From contig NZ_JAELUP010000007.1 in assembly GCF_016424485.1 (NCBI RefSeq), forward strand, positions 1 to 64,000: a stretch of 64,000 nucleotides of DNA, read 5' to 3'. Below the pieces are notes generated by a model. That model did not search any database. It was given only the letters and a program-made list of their open reading frames with translations, and was not told the DNA's origin. The position numbers and the translations under genes were made by a program. Shown one piece after another: positions 1 to 10,100 of this stretch; position 1 is the first letter of the stretch; each line of letters opens with the position of its first letter. The stretch is from Paenibacillus roseus (GTDB lineage: Bacteria > Bacillota > Bacilli > Paenibacillales > Paenibacillaceae).

Positions 1-3000
1 TGGCGAAATATATGCCGGACGGGACAATCGTGTACCTGGGGCGGATGGATCACCAGGTGAAAATCCGGGGCTACCGGATCGAACTGGGCGAGATCGAAGC
101 GGCGCTGCGGGATTGCGAGCAAGTCAAGGATGCCGTTGTGCTGGCCAGGGAAGATCATCCGGGCGACAAGCGGCTGGTGGCGTATGTGGTCCCGGAGGCG
201 GAAGCGCAATCGGAGGAGCAGCAACAGGAGCAGCGCCCGAAGGAACAGCAACCAGAGGAACAACGCCTCGGGGAACAGCAGTTCATGTGGCGGGAGGAAC
301 TGAGCCGGAAGCTGCCGGAGTATATGGTGCCGTGGACATTCGTGGTGCTGGAGGAATTGCCGTTGTCTCCGAACGGGAAGGTGGACCGCAAGGCACTTCC
401 GGCCCCTGATGCGGCAACGGGCAGACAAGAGCGGCCTTATGTGTCTCCGCGCAATGACGCGGAGACATCGCTTGCGCAGATCTGGGCAGAGGTGCTGCAA
501 GTAGAGCGGGTGGGTATCCATGACAACTTCTTTGAACGGGGAGGGCATTCGCTATCGGCGATGAGCCTGCTGAGCAAGATGAACAAAGCGCTGGCATGGA
601 ACGTCTCGCTAAGCCGGTTCTTTGCCAATCCTTCCATTGCTGCCCTGGATGCGGAACTTATAGGGAAGGAGCCGTTGGCGTCCATACCAAAAGCAGCAAC
701 GAGACCTTTCTACCCGCTGTCTCCGGCGCAAAGACGCTTGTTCGTTCTACACGAAATGGATCCTGATTCTACGGTATACAACATGCCTGTTGTATTGGAA
801 TTTGCCGGAACTCCTGATATGTTCCGTCTCCAGTCCGCGTTCATGCAACTAATCAGACGTCATGAAAGCTTGCGCACCTCATTTGCTTTGGTAGAGGGAG
901 AACCTGTACAGCGGGTGGAGGATGAAGTCGAATTCAGTGTAGAGGTCTTGGAAGAAGCAACGGAAGCACAGGCTGCGCAGCGAATTGCGGAATGGATTCG
1001 TCCATTCAATCTGTCTCAGGCTCCGCTGCTGCGAGTCTTCGTCATACAGTTGGACAACGGGAATAGCCGCATTTTGTTCGACATGCATCATATCGTGTCC
1101 GATGGGGTTTCAATCGCGCTGTTGACCAAGGAATTTATGCGCCTTTATTCAGGGGAGACATTGCCGGAGCTTGAGATTCAGTATAAGGACTACGCGATAT
1201 GGTATCTGGAGCAGTTGCAGGGAGATGAGGTGAAGGCCAGTGAGGCCTACTGGCTAGATCAGTTCCAGGGTAAAATTCCACTGCTGATGCTGCATACCGA
1301 TTTACCGCGTCCTTCGACCTTGAATTTCCTTGGCGACCGGCTGAGCTTTGAAGTGGATTCGGCTGTAACATCCGGCCTGCGCCAATTAGCGGAAGAGACC
1401 GGAGGCACGCTATATATGGTTCTGCTGGCTGCCTATCACATACTCCTTTCCAAGTATTCCGGTCAGAATGATATTATTGTCGGGACAGCGGGAGCCGGGC
1501 GAAATCATTCAGACACCGAAGGAATAATCGGCATGTTTGTCAATACACTGGCGATTCGAAATCGGCTGCAGGGAGAAATCAGTGTATTGGAACTTGTGCA
1601 AAAAGTGAAGGCCAATGTGCTCCAAGCGTTGGAGCATGCCGCTTATCCTTTTGAAGAGCTGGTCAGACAGCTCGATGTGCAGCGCGATTTAAGCCGCAAC
1701 CCGTTATTTGATGTCATGTTTGTCATGCAGAACATGGCTTCGGAACAACTCCAGTTGGACGGAGTTCAGCTGTCGTCTCACTTGATAGATCATGCCATAG
1801 CCAAGTTCGATCTGACATTGGAAGCGACAGAGACGAAGACGGGCTTAAGTTTGCATCTGGAATACAACACTTCTTTATTTGCAGCCCGGACGGCAGAACA
1901 GATGGCCGCACATTTTACACGGCTGCTGGATGCAATGGCGCGTTTTCCTTCGCAAGCGCTGCGCGATCTTGAACTCTTAACCGCAGAGGACAAAGATAAG
2001 CAACTGAGCATATTCAACAATACGGCGGCTGATTATCCACAGCATGCAACCATCCATCGCTTGTTTGAGGAACAAGTGAAGCGTGCTCCTGATGCCGTGG
2101 CGATTGTCTATGGGGAACAGTTCTTGACGTATGCCCAGCTTAATCGCCAAGCAAACCAGTTGGCTCGCAGGCTGATAAACGATGGACTGCAGGCGGAAGG
2201 TCTGGTAGGCATGATGATTGAGCATTCGCTTGAAGTGATCATCGGGATGCTAGGCATACTGAAGGCGGGAGGCGTGTATGTTCCGATTAATTCGGCTGAT
2301 TCGCAGGAGCGGATAGAGGACAGGATAGCCGAGAGCGGTATCAAGCTCCTATTAACAAAAGACGACGGTGCAAGCCGGATATCCTTCGATGGCCGCCAGA
2401 TTAATTTGTCAGCTTTAGAGTCTGCTGGAGAGTCTTATGAGGAAGGAACGACCGATCTGGAGCTTGGCATTGCCACGAACCATTTGGCCTATGTCATGTA
2501 TACATCCGGTTCTACGGGCAAGCCCAAAGGGGTACTGATTGAGCATAAAAGCATCGCCAATTTATCGCTTTTGTTGAACAAAAGGCTTGCTATTTCCACA
2601 GAAGACCGGACGCTGCTGGTCGCAGGCAACGCCTCCTATACATCGGTATGGGAAACAATCATAGCATTACTCAGCGGAGCCCGGCTTTATATTGCTGACC
2701 AGGATACGGCAAATCATGCAGAGAAACTGGCTCAATACATTCAAGAAAATCAGATTACGGTCGCAACGCTGCCGCCTTCTACCTTGCTTAAGCTGGGCAA
2801 TGGTCTTCATACTTTGCAAAAAATCATCTCAACCGGAGCGGCATTGCCTGATGAGACATGCCGCGCGCTAGGCCCGCAAATTGAAATTATAAATATGTAT
2901 GGTTCTGCGGAAGTTGCCATTTGTGCCGCCTTGGGGGTATTTCAGCAGGAGCAAAGCCACTTGCAGCCGACCGTTCCAATTGGGACGCCTGTTTTCAATA

Positions 3001-6000
3001 CAAGGGTCTATATATTGGATGCTGATCTTCGGCTCGTGCCTCAAGGCGTTGCCGGAGAACTATGCATTGCCGGAGACGGGCTTGCGCGCGGCTATCTGAA
3101 CAGGCCGCAGCTCACAGCCGAAAAGTTCGTCGCTCTCCCGTTTGCTCCCAATGAACGGATCTATCGGACGGGTGATTTGGCGCGCTGGCTCCCGGATGGC
3201 AGGCTAGAATATATTGGCCGAATGGAGCAGCAGCTTGGCCGTCGGGGTCTTGAACTGGAAACTGGCAAGATCGAAAGCATGTTATTACGGCATGAACAGG
3301 TCCATGAAGCTGTTGTTATCGTGCGTGAAGATCAACCGGGCCAAACGTATTTATGCGCTTATGTGACGGGAAGCCCGGAGTTGAGGGGCGCTGGCTTGCG
3401 CGATTACCTGATTGCCAATCTGCCTAACTATACCGTACCGTCCTACATCGTGAGCATGAAGCAACTGCCGTATTCGGCAGCCGGAAAAGTAGACCGCACA
3501 GCGTTGCCCAAACCGGATGCAAGCGCCGGGCGGGTGAAGGGCTATGTCGCTCCCCGCAATGAAACCGAAAAGCGGCTGGCGGATTTATGGCAAGATATCC
3601 TGGGTGTCAAGCCGGTGGGAGTACATGATAACTTCTTTGAATTAGGAGGGCATTCCCTGACTGCGACACGGGCTATTTCCCGGATCAGGAGCATGCTGAA
3701 CGCAGATTTTCCGCTGCGGCTGATGTTCGAAAATCCGACGGTTGCCAAGTTGGCAGCTGCAACATCCAGCTTTGTGCCAGGCCAAGACGCGAAAGGCAAT
3801 GTCATAGCTTCAGGTAAGGAGACATCCGAAATTCCAAAAGTGCAGCGTGAGCATGGCGTGCCCCTTTCCTTTGCGCAGCAGAGACTGTGGTTTTTGGATC
3901 GGCTGCAGCCGGGCAACTCGGCTTATAATATTTACTCCGCTGTCAAGATGAACGGACAACTGCAGCCTGAGCTACTGAGGTATTGTCTGAATCAATTGGC
4001 GCAGCGGCATGAGACGCTGCGGACAACGTTCAGGGAAAAGCCTGAGCCTGTTCAATGGATAGCTCCCTCTATCGATTTGCAGCTTCCTATCATCGACCTG
4101 CGCCTAATGGAGGCTGGCAGCCGCGCAGCTGAAATGGAGAGATTGGCGCTGGAAGAAGCGGCACGGGCGTTTGACTTGGAAAGCGGTCCTTTATTATCGG
4201 CAGTCTTGCTGCGAATGGATGAGACAGAGTATGTTCTGCTGATTACCATGCATCATATCATCTCCGACGGGTGGTCAATCGGGGTGTTGATAAGGGAGCT
4301 TGGAGAATTGTACGCCGCCAGTCTGAACGGGGCGCCAGCAGCACTGCCGGAGCTGACCATTCAATATGCGGACTATACAGTGTGGCAGAACAGCAAGCTG
4401 AGCGGGGAAGGGTTGAATCGCCAGAAGACGTATTGGATGAAGCAACTGGGAGGCGACCTGCCGGTATTGGAGCTTCCTGCTGACTATCCGCGACCGGAAT
4501 TGCAGACCTTCCGTGGCGGACGCCACATACAGCGCGTGGCAGAGAGTGTGACCACACAGCTTAAACAAGTAAGCAAGCAGGAAAATGTGACGCTGTTTAT
4601 GACGCTGTTGTCAGCATTCAGCATGCTCCTTCACCGTCTTACACTACAAGAAGATTTGATCATCGGTACTCCTATTGCGGGGCGGAACCGCACAGAAACC
4701 GAACCGCTGATTGGCTGCTTTCTCAATACGCTGGCGCTCCGGGTTGATTTGGCTGGAAATCCATCCTTTGAGCAATTGCTTCAGCACACCCGTACGGTCT
4801 GCCTGGATGCCTATGCACATCAGGATGTGCCTTTTGAAAAGTTGGTGGAATGGCTGCAGCCGGAGCGCAGCTTGAGTCGCAATCCAATCTTCGATGTGAT
4901 GATTAACTATGTGAATACCGGAAGCCTCGAGGCACAACTGCCGGGAATCGAAATTACTCCCATTGAGATTGGCGAGCCGCAATCCAAGTTTGCGCTGACC
5001 CTCTATATTTACGATAAAGAAGAGGGCTTGGAGCTGGAATTCATCTATCAAAAAGACCTATACAGCGGAGAAAGAATGGAAGAGTTCGCCCGCCAGTATG
5101 CAAGGCTGCTGGACCAGATCGGTATCAATAGCTCTGCGGCCATCAATTCGTATTCCTTGCTGACAACGGAAAGCCAAAGCTTGATGCCGGACCCTGCAGC
5201 AGTGTTGGAAGAGCCTCTGTATCCTTCTGTTTTGGAAATGTTCAGGGCGATAGTAGATCGAAGCCCTGATGCAGAGGCGGTTGTTCATCGGGGAGATAGA
5301 AGGACTTATCTGGAGTTGGGGAGCGCGGTAAATGCGATCGCCGTTCGCGGGCTGTCGGCAGGACTGGTTCCAGGAGAAGTTGTTGCCGTCTTCGGACCGC
5401 GAAGTTACGGACTGATTGCCGGAATGTTGGGCGTATTGTCCGCAGGCGGCGTCCTGTTGACTATCGACCCGAGTATGCTGGAAGACCGAATTCGCCTAAT
5501 CGTCGCAGCATCAGGAGCCAAACGTCTTCTCTATGCGGGAAGCCGCCGAATGGAAGATGAGTGGCTGATTACAGATATAGACTGGGCCGATGTGCTGCTC
5601 GTCGATGAAGCCTTGGCATCTGCGCCAGAAGTTGCCGCCAGTAACGGGGCGACAGATCTGGCCCGGTTGCCGAGGTTATCGCCTGATGATCCGGCCTATG
5701 TATTCTTTACATCCGGGACGACGGGCGTGCCTAAAGGCGTGCTTGGCCGACATAAAGGCTTGTCGCATTTCCTCTGTTGGCAACGTGAGGAATTTGGCAT
5801 CGGGCCGGGAGATCGTGGAGCGCAGTTGACAGGGTTGTCATTCGATGTTGTTCTCCGTGATGTGCTGCTCCCACTAACCAGCGGAGCAACGGTCTGTTTG
5901 CCGAATGAGGAGAGCGATTTGTCTGCCGCACAGATTCTACCGTGGATGGAGGGTGAGAAAATTACGTATCTGCATACCGTTCCTGCATTAGCTCAGTCAT

Positions 6001-7136
6001 GGCTTGGAACCGGTCTGAAAAACGTCTCCCTGGCTTCGTTGAGATATATTTTCTTTGCAGGAGAACCACTTTCCGGAGCATTGATCACCTCGTGGCGCTC
6101 GGATTTTGGACACAATGCAATACTGGTTAACCTCTATGGTCCGACAGAAACAACGCTGGCCAAGTGCTTTTACCGGGTCCCGGATTCGGAAAGGCTGCCT
6201 TCTGTTCAGCCGATTGGCCGACCCTTGCCGCATGCTCAAGTTCTGCTGCTGAACGCCAACGGGCAGCAATGTGGAATCGGCGAAACCGGAGAAATTGTCA
6301 TTCGCACCCCTTTCCGAACTTTGGGCTATATACAGCCTGAGGAAGGAAGCGTCCGTTTCGCTGCAAATCCCTTTACCAATAACGTGCAGGATGTGGTGTA
6401 TTACACTGGGGATCTGGGTCATTATCGTCCTGATGGAATCTTGAATATAGCTGGCAGGCGTGACGATCAAATCAAGATTCGGGGCATGCGGGTGGAATTA
6501 GGCGAAATTCGGTCGGTACTGTCCGGGCATCCGCTGATAAAAGATGTAATTGTAATTGCAAGCTCGGTGGTAGGGGGAGCCAAGCGGCTGGCCGCTTACT
6601 TCGTCTCTCAAAACGATACGATGGATGTGGCGGAGCTGCGAGCCTATGCCAAAGGCAAAATGCCGGGATTTATGGTGCCGGGAGCCTTCATCAGACTGGA
6701 GCACATTCCGCTTACGCCTAACGGGAAGATAGACCGCCGCAGGCTTCCCGATCCGACTGCCGCATTTGCAGAGACAGTTGCTTTTGCATACGCGCCTCCG
6801 GAGACGGCGCTGGAGAAGACCATAGGAAAAGTGTGGTCGAAGCTATTGGGAATTAGCCAGGTTGGCATACATGATAACTTTTTTGACCTTGGGGGCCATT
6901 CATTGCTGCTTTTACAGGCCAAAACGATGCTGACTGAAGTGTTAGGGCGGGATATCCCCGTAGTAGATCTGTTCCAGTATCCAACGGTGTCTTCTCTTGC
7001 CAAGTACCTGAATAGCGGCGGCGAAGGTTCTGTCCTGGTGACGGAAACTCACCGCGAAAGGGCGAACATGCGTCAGAAAGCGCTGGAGATGCGCCGGACG
7101 CAGCGGATGAAGACCCACAACAAAATAAGTGAATAG
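1..7136 (+). CDS. Non-ribosomal peptide synthetase, 5'-truncated: (A)-PCP-C-A-PCP-C-A-PCP
   Basis: The reading frame is open at the window edge (first full codon at base 3) and enters inside an adenylation domain just before its A8 core (GYRIELGEIE). Numbering from the Met at base 12: end of A1 with its A10 lysine (NGKVDR), PCP1 (phosphopantetheine Ser about 180), C1 with HHIVSDG near 359, A2 with YTSGSTGKPKG at 830, PCP2 near 1215, C2 with HHIISDG near 1414, A3 with FFTSGTTG near 1898 and Asp1945 in its A4 core, and PCP3 near 2297. There is no epimerisation or thioesterase domain, so the chain passes to the PKS 12 bp downstream. Both C domains look like LCL type. A2 is odd: Tyr876 stands where Asp235 of GrsA should be, and A8 is degenerate. 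A Glu/Gln-rich insertion (residues 62-90) lies in the end of A1. The product is not identified. Confidence 0.96.
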   Translation, partial: AKYMPDGTIVYLGRMDHQVKIRGYRIELGEIEAALRDCEQVKDAVVLAREDHPGDKRLVAYVVPEAEAQSEEQQQEQRPKEQQPEEQRLGEQQFMWREELSRKLPEYMVPWTFVVLEELPLSPNGKVDRKALPAPDAATGRQERPYVSPRNDAETSLAQIWAEVLQVERVGIHDNFFERGGHSLSAMSLLSKMNKALAWNVSLSRFFANPSIAALDAELIGKEPLASIPKAATRPFYPLSPAQRRLFVLHEMDPDSTVYNMPVVLEFAGTPDMFRLQSAFMQLIRRHESLRTSFALVEGEPVQRVEDEVEFSVEVLEEATEAQAAQRIAEWIRPFNLSQAPLLRVFVIQLDNGNSRILFDMHHIVSDGVSIALLTKEFMRLYSGETLPELEIQYKDYAIWYLEQLQGDEVKASEAYWLDQFQGKIPLLMLHTDLPRPSTLNFLGDRLSFEVDSAVTSGLRQLAEETGGTLYMVLLAAYHILLSKYSGQNDIIVGTAGAGRNHSDTEGIIGMFVNTLAIRNRLQGEISVLELVQKVKANVLQALEHAAYPFEELVRQLDVQRDLSRNPLFDVMFVMQNMASEQLQLDGVQLSSHLIDHAIAKFDLTLEATETKTGLSLHLEYNTSLFAARTAEQMAAHFTRLLDAMARFPSQALRDLELLTAEDKDKQLSIFNNTAADYPQHATIHRLFEEQVKRAPDAVAIVYGEQFLTYAQLNRQANQLARRLINDGLQAEGLVGMMIEHSLEVIIGMLGILKAGGVYVPINSADSQERIEDRIAESGIKLLLTKDDGASRISFDGRQINLSALESAGESYEEGTTDLELGIATNHLAYVMYTSGSTGKPKGVLIEHKSIANLSLLLNKRLAISTEDRTLLVAGNASYTSVWETIIALLSGARLYIADQDTANHAEKLAQYIQENQITVATLPPSTLLKLGNGLHTLQKIISTGAALPDETCRALGPQIEIINMYGSAEVAICAALGVFQQEQSHLQPTVPIGTPVFNTRVYILDADLRLVPQGVAGELCIAGDGLARGYLNRPQLTAEKFVALPFAPNERIYRTGDLARWLPDGRLEYIGRMEQQLGRRGLELETGKIESMLLRHEQVHEAVVIVREDQPGQTYLCAYVTGSPELRGAGLRDYLIANLPNYTVPSYIVSMKQLPYSAAGKVDRTALPKPDASAGRVKGYVAPRNETEKRLADLWQDILGVKPVGVHDNFFELGGHSLTATRAISRIRSMLNADFPLRLMFENPTVAKLAAATSSFVPGQDAKGNVIASGKETSEIPKVQREHGVPLSFAQQRLWFLDRLQPGNSAYNIYSAVKMNGQLQPELLRYCLNQLAQRHETLRTTFREKPEPVQWIAPSIDLQLPIIDLRLMEAGSRAAEMERLALEEAARAFDLESGPLLSAVLLRMDETEYVLLITMHHIISDGWSIGVLIRELGELYAASLNGAPAALPELTIQYADYTVWQNSKLSGEGLNRQKTYWMKQLGGDLPVLELPADYPRPELQTFRGGRHIQRVAESVTTQLKQVSKQENVTLFMTLLSAFSMLLHRLTLQEDLIIGTPIAGRNRTETEPLIGCFLNTLALRVDLAGNPSFEQLLQHTRTVCLDAYAHQDVPFEKLVEWLQPERSLSRNPIFDVMINYVNTGSLEAQLPGIEITPIEIGEPQSKFALTLYIYDKEEGLELEFIYQKDLYSGERMEEFARQYARLLDQIGINSSAAINSYSLLTTESQSLMPDPAAVLEEPLYPSVLEMFRAIVDRSPDAEAVVHRGDRRTYLELGSAVNAIAVRGLSAGLVPGEVVAVFGPRSYGLIAGMLGVLSAGGVLLTIDPSMLEDRIRLIVAASGAKRLLYAGSRRMEDEWLITDIDWADVLLVDEALASAPEVAASNGATDLARLPRLSPDDPAYVFFTSGTTGVPKGVLGRHKGLSHFLCWQREEFGIGPGDRGAQLTGLSFDVVLRDVLLPLTSGATVCLPNEESDLSAAQILPWMEGEKITYLHTVPALAQSWLGTGLKNVSLASLRYIFFAGEPLSGALITSWRSDFGHNAILVNLYGPTETTLAKCFYRVPDSERLPSVQPIGRPLPHAQVLLLNANGQQCGIGETGEIVIRTPFRTLGYIQPEEGSVRFAANPFTNNVQDVVYYTGDLGHYRPDGILNIAGRRDDQIKIRGMRVELGEIRSVLSGHPLIKDVIVIASSVVGGAKRLAAYFVSQNDTMDVAELRAYAKGKMPGFMVPGAFIRLEHIPLTPNGKIDRRRLPDPTAAFAETVAFAYAPPETALEKTIGKVWSKLLGISQVGIHDNFFDLGGHSLLLLQAKTMLTEVLGRDIPVVDLFQYPTVSSLAKYLNSGGEGSVLVTETHRERANMRQKALEMRRTQRMKTHNKISE

Positions 7137-7148
7137 AGGTATGCGCCC

Positions 7149-10100
7149 ATGTATTCAAGAAACGGATCGGAAATTGCGATTGTTGGCATGAACTGTCGTT
7201 TTCCAGGAGCTTCTAATGTGGAGGAGTTTTGGAATAACTTGGTGCAAGGCAAGGAGAGCATCACTTTTTTTGACGATGGTGAGCTGGAGCTGGCCGGCAT
7301 AGACCCGGCTTTATTGCAGAAGAAAAATTATGTAAAAGCGGGCGCCGTCCTGGACAATATAGACCAGTTTGACGCATCATTTTTCGGGTTCACCCCACGG
7401 GAAGCGGAAATTTTGGACCCCCAGCACCGCTTGTTTCTGGAAAGCGGATGGGAGGCTCTTGAGCTGGCGGGTTATGCGCCTGAGAAGTACGAAGGACGAA
7501 TCGGGGTATATGCCGGGGTGTTTACCAGCTCTTACCTGTTCAATTTGTACACCACTCCAGGATTGGTGGAATCTGTAGGCGAGCTTTCTGTGCGTCACGG
7601 CAATGAGAAGGACTATCTGGCAACCCGGATGTCTTACAAATTCAATTTAAAAGGCCCGAGTGTAAGTGTGCAGACTTCTTGCTCCACTTCACTTGTTGCG
7701 GTGCATCTCGCCGTTCAGAATTTGCTCGGCGGCGAATGCGACATGGCGCTGGCCGGAGGCGTGTCCATTAGCGCACAGCAAAAGACGGGCTACTTGTACC
7801 AGGAAGGAGATGTGTTGACCCCGGATGGCCATTGCCGCCCGTTCGACGCCAAGGCAGGCGGAACGATCTTCGGCAATGGCGTAGGCGTGGTGGTGTTAAA
7901 ACGTCTTGATGATGCAATCGAAGAGGGAGATACCATATACGCGGTTATTAAAGGGAGCGCCATAAATAACGACGGATCAGACAAAGTCAGCTTCATCGCC
8001 CCAAGTGTCAACGGACAAGCGGAGGTCATTGCGGATGCCCTGGCGATGGCTGATGTGAAGCCGAGTACGATCGGCATGATTGAAGCGCATGGCACAGGCA
8101 CCATATTGGGCGATCCGATTGAAATAGCGGCATTGACCAAGGTCTACCGTGCAGAAACGGATCAAAAAAATTATTGCGCTGTTGGTTCTGTCAAGTCCAA
8201 TGTCGGCCATTTGGGCGCTGCATCAGGAGTGGCCGGTCTGATCAAGGCCGCACTCTCCCTGAAACATAAAATCATTCCGCCTAGCCTGCACTTTGAAACG
8301 CCGAATCCCAGCATTGATTTTGCCAACAGTCCATTCTTTGTGAACACAGAGACAAGGGAGTGGAAGGAGCCTGGCGAGATTCCACGCCGCGCCGGCGTAA
8401 GCAGCTTCGGTATGGGCGGCACCAATGCCCATGTTGTATTGGAGGAATGTGTTGAATACAGGGAGCAGCCATCCATCCACCCCAAGACCGAGCAGCTGCT
8501 GGTTCTCTCCGCGCTTACGGATCAGGCGCTGGATCAGGCGGCAGAGCGTTTGCAAGGCTATCTGGAAAGTCAGCCCGATGCTCCGCTCGCAGATATTGCC
8601 TTTACTTTGCAGGCAGGACGGCGCGAGTTCCCGCATCGCACGATGCTGGTTGCCCGTACAAGTCAGGAAGCGCTTGAAAAATTGAACAATCAGGAGAACC
8701 GCAAGCTGTGGAAAGGGCAGGCTGCAACCGGACGCCGGATTGCCTTCGTTTTTCCCGGACAAGGTTCCCAATATGTGGGCATGGCGCAAGAACTTTATGA
8801 GAAGGAACAAATTTTCCGCGAAACATTGGACAGTTGTTCCGCGGCTCTGCAACCTTTGCTTGGGTTGGATTTGCGAACACTCCTTTTTCACCCGTCAAAA
8901 TCAGAGGCGGCAAGCGAGCAATTGCAGCAAACGGCTATGGCGCAGCCAAGTCTATTCGCCATTGAATATTCTCTTGCCAAGCAGCTGGAAGCCTGGGGGA
9001 TTGAACCGTCCTATATGCTTGGTCACAGCATAGGAGAATATGCGGCGGCCTGCCTTGCCGGAGTATTTTCCCTTGAAGATGCCTTGCGGATCGTTGCTGC
9101 GCGGGGACGCCTCATGCAAAGAATGCCTGCGGGCGGCATGTTGTCTGTACCGTTAACTGAAGCACAGGCCAAGGAACGGTTAATCGGCAGTTTGTCGATA
9201 GCAGCGGTCAATGCTCCTGAACTTACGATAGTAGCCGGACCTGTCCATGAGATCGAAGAGGTGCGCGGGCAACTCGCTGCCGAAGGCATTTCTACCCAGT
9301 TGCTGCATACGTCACATGCTTTTCATTCCGCGATGATGGACCCGATCCTGGATGAATTTTTTGAAGAGCTGTCCCGGATTGATATGAAAGCTCCAACGAT
9401 TCCGTATCTATCCAATCTGACTGGCAAGTGGATTCAGCCCGAAGAAGCTGTAGACCCGCAATATTGGACAAGGCATCTGAGGGAAACGGTGCGATTTTCA
9501 GACGGCGTCCAAATTCTGCTGGACAATCCGGACATCCTTATCGTTGAAGTCGGTCCCGGACATACGCTGAGCGGGCTCATCAAGAAGCACGGACAATCAG
9601 ATAGAGAGCCAATTGCTGTCCCGCTCATTCGCCATCCGAAGGACCGTCAGTCCGATCGCCTGGTTTTGTTGCAGGGCGTGGGACGGTTATGGCTGGAAGG
9701 AGCAAGTGTGAATTGGAGTGGCCTGCATGGCGGAAGCAAGCCGGGCCGGATTCCGCTCGTGACGTATCCCTTTCAGCGTGAAAGCTACTGGATAGAGCGC
9801 AAATCGGCAAGCCTGGCTTCCACTCAAGCTTCGGTTGTCCCGGATTCCGGACATGTGTATGCCCCGGTTTGGAAGCGGACTGCCGCCTTAGCCCCGACAT
9901 CGGAGCTGCAACACGACGCCGTATGGCTGCTCACCGGCGATGTATACAGCGATGTAAGCCGTCTATTGTCTGACAGTCTGAGACAGCGCGGCGTTCGAGT
10001 GCTGTTGGCGGAAGAGGCAAAGCCTGCAGAAGCTTTACGGCAGGCAAGCGAAATTCCGGCTCGCATTGTCGTCATTGCGGATGGCAGCACAGGAGCGGCT

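Noticed and set aside
205..285. Glu/Gln repeat considered as a CRISPR or tandem-repeat locus
   Set aside because: It lies in frame inside an NRPS gene and encodes a continuous protein; no spacer-repeat pattern.
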